DNA of 64,000 bases from Streptomyces sp. MRC013 (GCF_023614235.1 NZ_CP094264.1:4526001-4590000); one strand, 5' to 3'. Positions 25,460-34,743 are shown, counted from the first letter of the stretch. Notes: generated by a model not told the origin, from the letters alone. Translations and numbers: made by a program.

Positions 25460-26178
25460 TCCGCGTCGTCTCCCTGGTGCCGTCCCTCACCGAGGCCGTC
25501 GCCGTGACCGCGCCCGGGGCCCTGGTCGGCCGCACCGACTGGTGCACCCGTCCGGCGGGCCTCGAAGCGCCCCGGATCGGCGGCACGAAGAACCCGGACG
25601 TCTCCGCGATCACCGCGCTCCGCCCCGACCTCGTCGTCGCCAACGAGGAGGAGAACCGTCCCGGCGACCTGGCCGCCCTGCGCTCCGCCGGCCTCGACGT
25701 CCTGGTCACCGAGGTCCGCGGCCTGGAGCAGGCGCTGCGCGAGCTGGACCGGGTCCTGCGCGCCTGCGGCGTCCCCTCCAGGCCCCGCTGGCTCGACGAG
25801 GCCGAGGCCGCCTGGGCCGCGCTCACCCCGGACGGGCCGCCCCGCGCGGCGGTCGTGCCGATCTGGCGGCGGCCCTGGATGGTGCTCGGTCGCGACACGT
25901 TCGCCGGCGACCTCCTCGCCCGCCTCGGCGTCGCCAACGTGTACGCGGACCATCCCGAGCGCTACCCGCGCGTCCCGCTCGACGAACTGCGCGCCGGCGG
26001 CGCCGACCTGGTCGTCCTGCCCGACGAGCCGTACCGGTTCACCGCCGACGACGGGCCCGAGGCGTTCGGCGGCCTGCCCGCCGCGCTCGTCGACGGCCGG
26101 CACCTCACCTGGTACGGGCCGTCCCTCGTCCATGCGCCCCGGGTACTGGGGCGGGCCCTGCGAGCAGCGATCCGTTGA
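25456..26178 (+). CDS. Metal/cobalamin receptor-like protein without signal peptide
   Basis: A 240-residue protein of the helical-backbone metal receptor (TroA/BtuF-like) superfamily. It starts IRVVSLVPSLTEAVAVTAPGALVGRTDWCTRP, then IGGTKNPDVSAITALRPDLVVANEEENR and LEQALRELDRVLRACG, the usual two-lobed layout. No signal peptide is present, unlike true binding proteins of ABC importers, so a cytosolic role is likely. It overlaps the XRE-cupin gene by GTGA coupling. Its last 74 bp overlap the convergent transporter gene. Confidence 0.8.
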   Translation: MIRVVSLVPSLTEAVAVTAPGALVGRTDWCTRPAGLEAPRIGGTKNPDVSAITALRPDLVVANEEENRPGDLAALRSAGLDVLVTEVRGLEQALRELDRVLRACGVPSRPRWLDEAEAAWAALTPDGPPRAAVVPIWRRPWMVLGRDTFAGDLLARLGVANVYADHPERYPRVPLDELRAGGADLVVLPDEPYRFTADDGPEAFGGLPAALVDGRHLTWYGPSLVHAPRVLGRALRAAIR

Positions 26179-27259
26179 CCAGGCCGCGCACCGTCCCCGA
26201 CGCCGCCGCCAGCCACCCGGCGGCCAGCAGGGCGTAGAGCGCCACCGCCGTCCCGCCGAGCGCCGCCAGACCCGTGTGCCGGGCCAGCGCCGCCGTGCCC
26301 GTCACGCACGTCCCGACGGGGAAGGTGAACGCCCACCACGTCATCGCGAAGCGCATCCCGCGCCGCCGGGCCCGCACCACCAGCGCCCCGGCCAGCGCCA
26401 GCCACAGCAGCGCGAACCCCGCCACCGGCAGTCCGTACGCCACGGCGAGCCCCCGCGCGTACGGCACGCCCGGCGCCGCGTCCGCGAGGGCGCCCGCCGC
26501 GGTCACCGACTGGCCCAGCGGCCCCAGGACCAGCAGCAGCGCCGGCACCGCCGCGTCCGGGGGAGGACCGGCCGTCACCAGCCGGCTGAAGACCGGCGGC
26601 AGGATCAGCAGCGTCGCCAGCAGACTCATCCCGAACATGCCGTGGCAGCCGGCGAGCAGCGTCGCCCGCGCCTGCCCCTCCGGGAGGTACGGCGCCAGCG
26701 GCGGCCCGGTGGCCGCCGACACCATCGGCGCGACCACCGGCAGCAGCCACAGCGGCGACGGCGCCTCGACGCGGTGCCGCACCACCATCAGGTACGGGAC
26801 GCCCACCGCCACCACCAGGCCGGCCACCGTCCCCGACACCCACAGCGCGGCCGACAGGGCCACCGCCGGCCCCTCGCCGAGCCGGTCCCTCCCCAGGAGC
26901 AGCGTTCCGCCGCCGACCGAGGTCAGCGCCATCGACAGACAGCCGTAGAACGGCGCGACCGCCGGGTCCAGCAGGTGTGCCCGCGCCTGGTCGCGGTGGC
27001 GCGCCCAGTGCACGGCCCGGGCGCCCAGCAGCACGGCCAGCGCCAGCAGCGCCAGGGCCCACAGCGCCGTACAGGCCGTGCGCAGACCCGGCGGGCGCAG
27101 GGGCAGGCCGGCCCCCGCGGTGCCGAGGATCCCGGTGCCCATGACGGCGGCGTAGAAGTTGGGGCCCAGGTGCCGCACGCCGACGGCGCGCGGGCGCGGG
27201 CGCGGGCGGGTGCGGAGCGGGAGCCGGGGACGGGGCTGGGGGCGGACGGCGGTGGCCAT
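26105..27259 (-). CDS. TDT-family transporter (SLAC1/TehA-like)
   Basis: A 384-residue membrane protein with about ten hydrophobic helices and the TDT family start LGPNFYAAVMGTGILGTAG and FAMTWWAFTFPVGTC near the end. Relatives move C4-dicarboxylates, sulfite or other anions; the exact substrate cannot be told. ATG 27259 follows GGGGAGGGTGGG on the minus strand. It is divergent from a LysR regulator (70 bp gap), which probably controls it. The C-terminal codons overlap the convergent gene by 74 bp, unusual but possible. Confidence 0.85.
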   Translation of the reverse strand: MATAVRPQPRPRLPLRTRPRPRPRAVGVRHLGPNFYAAVMGTGILGTAGAGLPLRPPGLRTACTALWALALLALAVLLGARAVHWARHRDQARAHLLDPAVAPFYGCLSMALTSVGGGTLLLGRDRLGEGPAVALSAALWVSGTVAGLVVAVGVPYLMVVRHRVEAPSPLWLLPVVAPMVSAATGPPLAPYLPEGQARATLLAGCHGMFGMSLLATLLILPPVFSRLVTAGPPPDAAVPALLLVLGPLGQSVTAAGALADAAPGVPYARGLAVAYGLPVAGFALLWLALAGALVVRARRRGMRFAMTWWAFTFPVGTCVTGTAALARHTGLAALGGTAVALYALLAAGWLAAASGTVRGLVNGSLLAGPAPVPGAHGRGTARTR

Positions 27260-27315
27260 GGACCCACCCTCCCCGGACGGAACCCCCCCGACCAGGGGTC
27301 TTGTCTCTATGAACC

Positions 27316-27332
27316 CATAAGCTGGTTTTATG
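27316..27332. promoter_or_regulatory. LysR-type operator between TDT and LysR genes
   Basis: CATAA-N7-TTATG is a perfect inverted repeat at 27316-27332 whose right arm includes the LysR ATG (27330). It is an AT-rich island in the 70 bp divergent spacer, where a LysR protein would be expected to bind. Confidence 0.45.
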
Positions 27333-28232
27333 ACCCTCTCCCATCGCGTGCCCGACCTCGGATCCCTGGAGCTGCTGCTCGCCGTCGCGCGACACGGCAG
27401 CCTCGGCCGGGCGGCCCGCGAGGTCGGCATCACGCAGCCCGCCGCCAGCGGCCGCATCCGCTCCATGGAGCGGCGCCTGGGCGTGGCCCTCGTCGACCGG
27501 TCGCCCCGGGGCTCCCGGCTCACCGAGGCGGGGGCGCTCGTCACCGACTGGGCGCGGCGCGTGGTGGAGGCGGCGGAGGCGTTCGACGCGGGGGCCCAGG
27601 CGCTGCGGGACCGCCGCGACTCCCGGCTGCGCGTCGCCGCCTCGATGACCATCGCCGAGTACCTGCTGCCCGGCTGGCTCGTCGCCCTGCGCGCCGAGCG
27701 GCCCGGCACGGCCGTGTCGCTGCGGGCGGGCAACTCCGCCGCCGTCGCCGCCCTGCTGCTCGCGGGGGACGCGGACCTCGGGTACGTGGAGGGCCTCGCC
27801 GTGCCGGACGGGCTGGACGGCGTGGTCGTCGCCCGCGACCGGCTGGTGGTCGTCACGGCGCCGTCGCACCGCTGGGCCCGGCGCCGGGCCGCGGTCGCGC
27901 CCGCGGAACTGGCCGGGACGCCGCTGGTGCTGCGCGAGTACGGCTCGGGGACGCGGCAGGTCCTCGACTCGGCGCTGGCCGCGCACGGGGGGCTCGCGGC
28001 GCCGCTGATGGAACTGGCGTCGACGACGGCGGCGAAGGCGGCCGCCGTGAGCGGTGCCGGGCCGGCCGTCCTCAGCGAACTGGCGGTCACCGAGGAACTG
28101 GCGTCCCGTCGCCTGGTGGAGGTCCCGGTCGAGGGCGTCGACCTGCGCCGCGCCCTGCGCGCCGTGTGGCCGACCGGTCCCCGCCCCACGGGTCCGGCGC
28201 GGGACCTGCTGTCCCTGTCGCGGACCCGCTGA
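27330..28232 (+). CDS. LysR-family transcriptional regulator
   Basis: A 300-residue regulator: winged helix LGSLELLLAVARHGSLGRAAREVGITQPAASGRIRSMERRLG (about 10-50) and a LysR substrate-binding domain from about 92 (RLRVAASMTIAEYLLPGWLVALRAERPG). It is divergent from the TDT transporter and likely activates it. No ribosome site is visible; the operator-like repeat overlaps the ATG, suggesting direct autorepression. Confidence 0.9.
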   Translation: MTLSHRVPDLGSLELLLAVARHGSLGRAAREVGITQPAASGRIRSMERRLGVALVDRSPRGSRLTEAGALVTDWARRVVEAAEAFDAGAQALRDRRDSRLRVAASMTIAEYLLPGWLVALRAERPGTAVSLRAGNSAAVAALLLAGDADLGYVEGLAVPDGLDGVVVARDRLVVVTAPSHRWARRRAAVAPAELAGTPLVLREYGSGTRQVLDSALAAHGGLAAPLMELASTTAAKAAAVSGAGPAVLSELAVTEELASRRLVEVPVEGVDLRRALRAVWPTGPRPTGPARDLLSLSRTR

Positions 28233-28453
28233 GCCCCGCGGGTCCCGCTCTCCCGGCTCCGCGCCTGCCGCGTCCCCCGCGCCGCCGCGCTTCCCGCGCC
28301 GGCCCCCGTCGTACCCGCACCGCCGAGGCCCGGCGCCGGCCCTCCTCCCGCGCCTCCCGCACCGGAACGGCCCGTGCCGCGCCGGCCGGGGACGGGCGGG
28401 CACCGGCCCGGCGCCCCCACCACCCCGCTCCGGGTGCCGACTACCCTGACGTC

Positions 28454-29401
28454 ATGAGCATGACGACATCGCCGGGCTGGTACCCCGACCCGGCGGCGCC
28501 CGCGGTGGAGCGCTGGTGGGACGGTACGGAGTGGAGCGGGCACACCCGCCCCGCGGACGGCCCGCCGCCCGCGGCGGTCGTCGTCCCCCCGAAGCGGTTC
28601 GGCGGCCGGCCCGCCCGGGTCGCCGTCGCGGCGCTCGCCGTGGCGGCGGTCGCGTCCGCCGCGGTCCTCCTCCGCCCCGGCGGGGAGACCCCGACCGCCC
28701 CGCCGCCCTCCCCGGGGGCCGCCGCCCCGTCCGTCCCCGCACCGTCCGCGTCCGGCCCGGCGGCCGGGCCGTCCGCCGCCCCGGCCGAGGGCGGCGCCCT
28801 CCTGGTCGACCAGCTCAACGGCGTCGGCCTGCCCCTGCCGAAGGGCTGGGAGAAGGCCGAGCCCGGCATCGACCAGGCCCCGGCCATGGTCACGGCCGGC
28901 GACCACCGGTGCCCCGACGGCACCCGCCCCTGCCACCCCGGCCGCGTCCTGTCCCGCACGCTCGCCTCCGCCGCCCCCACCCACCGGGCGATGGCCGAGG
29001 CGGACGTCGCGCAGGCCGCCGAGCAGCTGTACGGGGAGGACGCCCTCGACGGCAGGCCGTACGGCGGCGTCACCGGCCACCGGGTCGTCGCCGCCCGCGA
29101 GACCGTCGTCGCGGGCCGCACCGGCTACCTCGTCCGCTGGCGCGCCACCACGGGCAGGGGTCCCGGCGGCCACGTCCAGTCGCTGGTCTTCCCGTCGCCC
29201 GGCGGCGCCGAGCAGCCCGTCGCCGTGCGGTTCGCCTTCGACGCCGGGCCGGACGGGCCGCCGCTCTCCGTCATGGACGAGATCACCCGGGGGATCCGCC
29301 CCCTCGACGGCCCCGCGACCGGCGGCGTGGGAAGCAGCCTCGCCCCCGGGGACGGCGGCCGGCCCGGGGCCTACAGGAACGTCCGCCCCTCGCCCCGGTA
29401 G
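28454..29401 (+). CDS. DUF2510-containing membrane protein
   Basis: A 315-residue protein. The N terminus PGWYPDPAAPAVERWWDGTEWSGHTRP is the DUF2510 module common in actinobacteria, followed by one membrane helix (ARVAVAALAVAAVASAAVLL), a Pro/Ala/Ser-rich linker and an extracytoplasmic domain with two close cysteines (HRCPDGTRPCHPG). TACCCT at 28442 lies just before ATG 28454, so the transcript may be leaderless. Function unknown. Its last 31 bp overlap the convergent PLP-enzyme gene. Confidence 0.8.
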   Translation: MSMTTSPGWYPDPAAPAVERWWDGTEWSGHTRPADGPPPAAVVVPPKRFGGRPARVAVAALAVAAVASAAVLLRPGGETPTAPPPSPGAAAPSVPAPSASGPAAGPSAAPAEGGALLVDQLNGVGLPLPKGWEKAEPGIDQAPAMVTAGDHRCPDGTRPCHPGRVLSRTLASAAPTHRAMAEADVAQAAEQLYGEDALDGRPYGGVTGHRVVAARETVVAGRTGYLVRWRATTGRGPGGHVQSLVFPSPGGAEQPVAVRFAFDAGPDGPPLSVMDEITRGIRPLDGPATGGVGSSLAPGDGGRPGAYRNVRPSPR

Positions 29402-30573
29402 GTGGGCACGGCCGCCGTCACCCGCTCGCCCTCGATCAGGTGCAGCCGGTCGAACCGCTCGCACAGCTCCCCCGCCTTGGCGTGCCGGAACCACACCTTG
29501 TCGCCGATCAGCAGGTCGTCGGCGGTCGGGCCCAGCAGCGGCGTCTGCACCTCGCCCGCCCCCTCCATCGGGTCGTACCGCAGTCCTTCCGGCAGGTACG
29601 GCACCGGCAGCCGGTCGCGGCCCGGCGCGCCCGACGCGGGGTACCCGCCGCCCAGCACCGTCACGACGCCCACGCCCGGCCGGCGCACCACCGGCTGCGC
29701 GAACAGGGCGGCGGGCCGGCCGCTGAACGACGTGTAGTGGTCGAACAGCCGGGGCACGTACAGCCCCGACCCCGCCGCGACCTCCGTCACCGCCTCCTCG
29801 GCCGCCGTGTGCTGCACGCTCCCGGTGCCCCCGCCGTTCACGAACTCCAGGTCCGGTGCCACGGCCCGCACGGCCGCCACCACGGCCGCCCGCCGCTCCG
29901 CCAGCTCCCGCCGCGCCACCGACTGCATCAGCCGCACCGCCCGCGACCGCAGCGGCCGGCCCGCCACCGCGTCGCCGACCCCCGCCACGTGCCCCTCGTA
30001 CGCCATCAGCCCCACCAGCCGGAATCCGGGCCGGCGCGCCACGGAGCGGGCGAGATCCGCCAGTTCGGCCGGCTCCCGCAGCGGCGACCGCAGCGCGCCG
30101 ACGCGTACGCGCCCGCCGAGCAGCCGCAGCGACACGTCCAGCTCCAGGCAGATCCGCAGCTCCTCCCGGCCGCCCCCGCGCGCCGCCTCGATGAGGTCCA
30201 GCTGCGCCGGGTCGTCCACCGTCACCGCGACGGCGCGCGCGAGGCGGGCGTCGGCGGCCAGTTCCGCGAAGCCGGCGCGGTCCGCGGACGGGTACGCCAG
30301 CAGCACGTCGTCGAAGCCGGCCCGCGCCAGCCACAGCGACTCGTCCAGGGTGAACGACATCACCCCCGCGAAGCCGGGCCGCGCCAGCACCCGCTCCAGC
30401 AGCGCGCGGCAGCGCAGCGACTTGCTCGCGACCCGGACCGGCTTGCCCCCGGCGCGGTGGACGAGGTCGCCGGCATTGGCGTCGAAGGCGTCCAGGTCGA
30501 CGACGGCGAGCGGAGCACCGAGGTGTGCGACGGCCCGGTCGTAACGGGTGCGATCGGTGGCGTGGGGAGTCAT
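29371..30573 (-). CDS. Fold-type III PLP enzyme (amino acid deaminase/aldolase)
   Basis: A 400-residue alanine-racemase-like/D-threonine-aldolase-like protein. PLAVVDLDAFDANAGDL and VRVASKSLRC place the PLP lysine at Lys51; GLMAYEGH, FVNGGGTGS and the C-terminal domain with VLGGGYPASG and GDKVWFRHAKAGELCERF fit the D-Thr aldolase-like C-terminal fold, where GDK and HAK-type residues bind a metal. It probably acts on a D-amino acid or 3-hydroxy amino acid; the precise substrate is not evident. ATG 30573 follows the frame of the conserved domain. Confidence 0.82.
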   Translation of the reverse strand: MTPHATDRTRYDRAVAHLGAPLAVVDLDAFDANAGDLVHRAGGKPVRVASKSLRCRALLERVLARPGFAGVMSFTLDESLWLARAGFDDVLLAYPSADRAGFAELAADARLARAVAVTVDDPAQLDLIEAARGGGREELRICLELDVSLRLLGGRVRVGALRSPLREPAELADLARSVARRPGFRLVGLMAYEGHVAGVGDAVAGRPLRSRAVRLMQSVARRELAERRAAVVAAVRAVAPDLEFVNGGGTGSVQHTAAEEAVTEVAAGSGLYVPRLFDHYTSFSGRPAALFAQPVVRRPGVGVVTVLGGGYPASGAPGRDRLPVPYLPEGLRYDPMEGAGEVQTPLLGPTADDLLIGDKVWFRHAKAGELCERFDRLHLIEGERVTAAVPTYRGEGRTFL

Positions 30574-30757
30574 GGACCAGAGGGTGCCAGGCCCTGTTAC
30601 CGGTGGGTAGGGGGCTGTGGGCGGGACGTTCCGGTCAGATCCGCCCCGAGGTGCGGCCGTGTTCCCCCGGGCCCGCCGGCAGCCTTTAGAGTGACGCCTA
30701 CACGCCGGAACGGGCCTGCTCCGACGGCGTCACCGGTACGAGCACGAGGGGAGGCGG

Positions 30758-32340
30758 ATGAGCACCGAGGCACGGCGCCCGGCCCCCGGCCCGACTCCCC
30801 GGAGGGGACCGCGACCCGCCCCCTCCCCGTTCCTCCCCGCTCCGCCCCGGCCCGCCCGGCCCGGACGGAGGACGGGCGGGGCGGGGACCCCCGCCGCCCG
30901 GTGCCCCCGCCCGCCGGCTCCCCGCCCCGGGACGCCGCCGCGGCGCCTTCCCGGCCCCCCCGCCCGCACGCCCGCGGATGCGGTGCCCGGCGGCGGCCCC
31001 CGCCCGCCCGGGCCCGGCACCCCGGCGGCCCCGGGCGTGTCCGGCGGCACGGTACCCGGACCCGCCGGTGCCGACCGGACGCCGGCCGGGGGCGGGGCGC
31101 CCGCCCGGCCCCCGGCCGCCCCGCCCGCCCGGCGAGAGGGCGCGGCCGCGGTCCCGGGCACGAGCGCCCGCCCGGCCCCCGGAGGCGAGCCGCACCAGCC
31201 GGCCGCCCCCGCACCGGCGCCGCGGCCCGGTGGCTCCACCGCCCCCGCGGGGCGCCCGGCCGCCGCCCGGGACCGGGTCCGCGACGGCGACCGGGCGCCC
31301 GCCCCCGACGGCCGTCCGCTCCCGGTCCGGTGCCGCGGGAGCCCGCCGCCCCGGTCCCACCGGGCGCCGCCCTCCCGGCCCCCGCCGACCCGCCGCTCGG
31401 GGGCGGGGCGCCCGCCCTGCCCGACCCGCGCCGCGCGGAGCCCGGCGGCCGGCCCCTGCCCGCCGCGCGGCCCCCCGCCGCGGCCCCGGCGCCGTACCCG
31501 CCGGCGTACTGGGCCGTCCCGCCCGAGACGTCCCGCGAGACGACCGTGCGGCTGCGGCCCGTCCCCGCCCCGCGCCGCTCCGCGCGGACCGCGGCGGCCG
31601 TCGCCTGCCTCGTCCTCGGGATCGGGCTCGTCGCCGGGTCGGCCGCCGGGACCTGGGTGCTCCGGGACCCCGGCGGCGCGCCCGGCCGCACGCCCTACAC
31701 CGAGGCCGCCGCGCTCTGGCACAGCGTCCCCGTCGACTCGCTCTTCCCCCGCGTCCTCGAAGGCGCGGACGCAGGCCCGGGCGGGGCGGACCGCTCCTGG
31801 ACGCGGGTCGCCGTCGCACCCGACGCGCCTTGCGCCGCCGTGCTCCGGCCGCGGCTCGCCGCCGCCCTCGCACCCGCCGGTTGCCTGCGCGTGCTCCGCG
31901 CCACCTACACCGACGCGACCTCCAGCAGCGTCACCACCGTCGGCCTGGTCTTCACGGAGGGCGACGCCGCCGGCATGACCGCCCTGCGCGCCCGCTTCAC
32001 CGACGGCGGCCTCGACAGGAGCCCCGACCTCATACCCCCCGCGTTCGCCGCCCCCGGCACCGTCGCCGCCGGGTTCGGCGACGCCCAGCGGGCCAGCTGG
32101 CACGTCAACGTCCTCACCGAGGTCCCCGTGGTCGTGTACGGCGTCTCGGGCTTCGCGGACGGCCGCCCCGTGCCCCGGCCCGAGCCCGCCCGGCAGGCGA
32201 CGGCCGAGGGCCGGACCACCGCCCCCGCGCAGGCCGGGCTCGGCCACGAGGCGCGCGGCCTCGCCGACCGGACGGAGCGGGCCCTGCGCGCGGCGGTCGC
32301 CGGAGCGGTCGGGGGACCCGCGGGGAAGGGGGAGCGGTGA
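30758..32340 (+). CDS. Pro-rich membrane-anchored protein, frame interrupted
   Basis: ATG 30758 has the strong site GAGGGGAGG. A 240-residue Pro/Ala/Arg-rich cytosolic region, at about 85% GC, precedes a membrane helix (TAAAVACLVLGIGLVAGSAAGTWVL, about 31590-31665) and an extracytoplasmic domain (LWHSVPVDSLFPRVLEG to TERALRAAVAG). Third-position bias changes frame near 30790, at the C7 run about 30954-30961, and near 31320; one-base corrections at each would give a continuous protein. From about 31330 to the stop the frame is secure. The stop overlaps the GTG of the mycosin-like protease (GTGA), indicating an operon. Function unknown. Confidence 0.6.
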
Positions 32341-33527
32341 GGCACGCCCGCACCGCCGGCACGGCGGGCACCGCCCGGCTGCTCCTCGCCGCCCTCACCG
32401 CCGCCGCCCTCGCGCTCCTCCCCGCGGCCCCGGCCCGCGCGGACGGCATCCGCGCCCGCCAGTGGGGCAACGAGGCGATCAACGCCGAGCGGGCCTGGGA
32501 CACCACCAGGGGCGAGGGCGTCACCGTCGCCGTCCTCGACACCGGGGTGGACGGGACCCACCCCGACCTCGTCGGCAACGTCCTTCCCGGCAGGGACCTC
32601 GTCGGCTTCGGCGCCCGGCGCGGCGACCGGGCCTGGGCCCGCCACGGCACCGCCATGGCCGGCATCATCGCGGGCCACGGACACGGTCCGGGCAACGGCG
32701 ACGGAGTCGTCGGAGTCGCCCCCGAGGCCAGGATCCTCCCCGTCCGGGTCATCCTCGAAGGCTCCGACGGGGCGCGCGCCCGCGCCCGCCAGACCCGCGG
32801 CGGCGCCCTGGCCCAGGGCATCCGCTGGGCCGCCGACCAGGGCGCCGACGTGATCAACCTCTCCCTCGGCGACGACAGCGAGTCCGCCCACCCCGAGGCC
32901 GCCGAGGACGCCGCCGTCCAGTACGCCCTGGCCAAGGGGGCCGTCGTCGTCGCCTCCGCCGGCAACGGCGGCGAGAAAGGCGACCGCGTCTCCTACCCCG
33001 CCGCCTACCCGGGCGTGATCGCCGTGACCGCCGTCGACCGCTACGGCGCCCCCGCCCCGTTCTCGACCAGCCGCTGGTACGCCGCGGTCAGCGCGCCCGG
33101 CGTCGACGTGGTCATCGCCGACCCCGACCGCAGGTACTACGAGGGCTGGGGCACCAGCGCGGCCGCGGCGTTCGTCTCCGGCGCCGTCGCCCTCGTCCGC
33201 GCCGCCCACCCCGGCCTCACGCCCTCCCAGATCAGGAAGCTGCTCGTCGACACCGCGCGCGACGGCCCCCAGGAGGGCCGCGACGACCACAAGGGGTACG
33301 GGACGGTCGACCCGGCCGCCGCGATCGAGGCGGGCGCCGCGCTCCGTCCCGCCGACCTCAAGGCGGCCGCCGCCGGCTACGACCGCCGGTACTTCGGGCC
33401 CGGCCCGCGCCGCGACCCCGAGCCGGGGGAACCCGTCGGCCTCCTCGCCCCGGTCGCGGGCGGAGCCGGCGTGCTGCTGGTGGCGACCGCCGCCGCGCTG
33501 TGGCGCGGAGGGCGCCGCACGGGGTGA
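32337..33527 (+). CDS. Mycosin-like subtilase, membrane-anchored
   Basis: A 396-residue S8 serine protease. Signal peptide ARLLLAALTAAALALLPAAPARA, then catalytic Asp68 (VAVLDTGVDG), His103 (RHGTAMAG) and Ser274 (GTSAAAAFVSG), and a C-terminal membrane helix (VAGGAGVLLVATAAALW) with basic tail. This layout matches the type VII secretion mycosins, which cleave substrates outside the membrane. The Ser motif lacks the Pro of the common GTSxAxP. No EccC, EccB, EccD or WXG100 genes are nearby, so it is either an orphan or serves a system elsewhere. It is coupled to the upstream membrane protein by GTGA. Confidence 0.9.
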   Translation: MRHARTAGTAGTARLLLAALTAAALALLPAAPARADGIRARQWGNEAINAERAWDTTRGEGVTVAVLDTGVDGTHPDLVGNVLPGRDLVGFGARRGDRAWARHGTAMAGIIAGHGHGPGNGDGVVGVAPEARILPVRVILEGSDGARARARQTRGGALAQGIRWAADQGADVINLSLGDDSESAHPEAAEDAAVQYALAKGAVVVASAGNGGEKGDRVSYPAAYPGVIAVTAVDRYGAPAPFSTSRWYAAVSAPGVDVVIADPDRRYYEGWGTSAAAAFVSGAVALVRAAHPGLTPSQIRKLLVDTARDGPQEGRDDHKGYGTVDPAAAIEAGAALRPADLKAAAAGYDRRYFGPGPRRDPEPGEPVGLLAPVAGGAGVLLVATAAALWRGGRRTG

Positions 33528-33553
33528 GCAGGCCGCCCGGATAGGCTCGGCGC

Positions 33554-34288
33554 GTGGCGCTCAAGGACATCCCCGACCCCGGTTTCCCCGACGACGACGG
33601 CTCCGCCGACCCCCGGCTCGCCGAGGCCCTCGCGGCCTGGGCCGAGGACCGCGGCGCCGAGCCGCGCGTGCTGGAGGCGCTGAAGGGGGCCCGGCTCCTC
33701 GTCCCCGTCGTCGCCCTCCTCGGCGAGGTCGAGGAGGACGGGAACGGCCTGCGCCGCGAGAAGACCAGCGACATGGCCGTGCCCACGCTCACCGCGGGCG
33801 ACCGCCGCGCACTGCCCGCCTTCACCTCCGCCGACGCGCTGGCCCGCTGGGACCCGGCGGCCCGCCCCGTCGCCGTACCGCTCCACCGGGCGCTCCAGGC
33901 GGCCGCCCACGAGAAGGCCGACACGCTCCTCCTCGACCTGGCGGGCCCGGTGCCGTACGAGCTGACCGGCCGGGCGCTGCTCGCCCTCGCCGAGGGCCGC
34001 ACCGGCACCGACCCCCTCGCGGACCCCGCCGTCACCGCCGCCGTGCGCGCGGTCGTCGCCGCCGAGCCGGCGGTGCTGCGCGCGCACCTCCGGCGGGGCG
34101 GCGGCGCGGACGGCACGCTCGCCCTGGTCCTCGCCCCCGACGCGGTCCCGGCGGAGGCCGCGCGCCGCGTGGCGACGGCCCTGGCGGCGGACGGGACGCT
34201 GAGGGCCCGCCTGGTGCGGGGCCTCGACCTGGCGGTGCTGCCGGCCGGGGCCGCCCCGCCGGGCGAGCCCTTCTACGCGAGGGGGTAG
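33554..34288 (+). CDS. SseB-like protein
   Basis: A 244-residue cytosolic protein with an SseB N-terminal domain (LAEALAAWAEDRGAEPRVLEALKGARLLVPVVALLGEVEE, KTSDMAVPTLTAGDRRALPAFTSADALARWDP). The role of such proteins in Streptomyces is not established. TAGGCT at 33543-33548 is only 5 bp before GTG 33554, so a leaderless transcript is likely. It ends 13 bp before the convergent DUF1844 gene. Confidence 0.8.
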   Translation: MALKDIPDPGFPDDDGSADPRLAEALAAWAEDRGAEPRVLEALKGARLLVPVVALLGEVEEDGNGLRREKTSDMAVPTLTAGDRRALPAFTSADALARWDPAARPVAVPLHRALQAAAHEKADTLLLDLAGPVPYELTGRALLALAEGRTGTDPLADPAVTAAVRAVVAAEPAVLRAHLRRGGGADGTLALVLAPDAVPAEAARRVATALAADGTLRARLVRGLDLAVLPAGAAPPGEPFYARG

Positions 34289-34301
34289 GGGAGGGGCCGG
34301 A

Positions 34302-34664
34302 TCAGCCGAAGACCGGGCCGGTGTACTTCTCGCCCGGCCCCCGGCCCGGCTCGTCCGGCACCAGCGACGCCTCGCGGAACGCCAGCTGCAGGGACTTCAG
34401 CCCGTCCCGCAGCGGCGCCGCGTGGAAGGAGCTGATCTCCGTCGCACTCGCGTCCAGCAGACCCGCCAGGGCGTGCACCAGCTTGCGGGCCTCGTCGAGG
34501 TCCTTGTGCGCGTCGCCCTCCTCGGTCAGCCCGAGCTTCACGGCCGCGGCGCTCATCAGGTTCACCGCGACCGTGACGATCACCTCCACCGCGGGGACCT
34601 CCGCGATGTCGCGGGTCATGGCGGCGAAGTCGGGGCCGGGTTCGCTGGGCGTGGCGTCACTCAT
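34302..34664 (-). CDS. DUF1844 protein
   Basis: A 120-residue cytosolic, mostly helical protein: AAMTRDIAEVPAVEVIVTVAVNLMSAAAVKLGL and LDEARKLVHALAGLLDASATEISSFHAAPLRDGLKSLQLAFREAS are the DUF1844 core. It is found next to infC in many actinobacteria, hinting at a link with translation, but no function is assigned. ATG 34664 is the conserved start; it is divergent from infC. Confidence 0.88.
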   Translation of the reverse strand: MSDATPSEPGPDFAAMTRDIAEVPAVEVIVTVAVNLMSAAAVKLGLTEEGDAHKDLDEARKLVHALAGLLDASATEISSFHAAPLRDGLKSLQLAFREASLVPDEPGRGPGEKYTGPVFG

Positions 34665-34713
34665 GCCCCACACGATAGGCGGTCGCGCCACCCGCCCGGC
34701 CCCGCCGGCCCGG

Positions 34714-34743
34714 TTGGGTCCACCGGCGGGCAGCTGGTAGCCT
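34714..34743 (+). promoter_or_regulatory. Promoter of the infC-rpmI-rplT operon
   Basis: TTGGGT (34714-34719) and TAGCCT (34738-34743), spacer 18 bp, a good HrdB-type promoter about 300 bp upstream of the IF3 coding start. Confidence 0.55.

Noticed and set aside
26105-30334. A 1409-codon minus-strand frame
   Set aside because: Only its last 384 codons (TDT transporter) are real; the rest is antisense to the LysR and DUF2510 genes and out of frame with the PLP enzyme.
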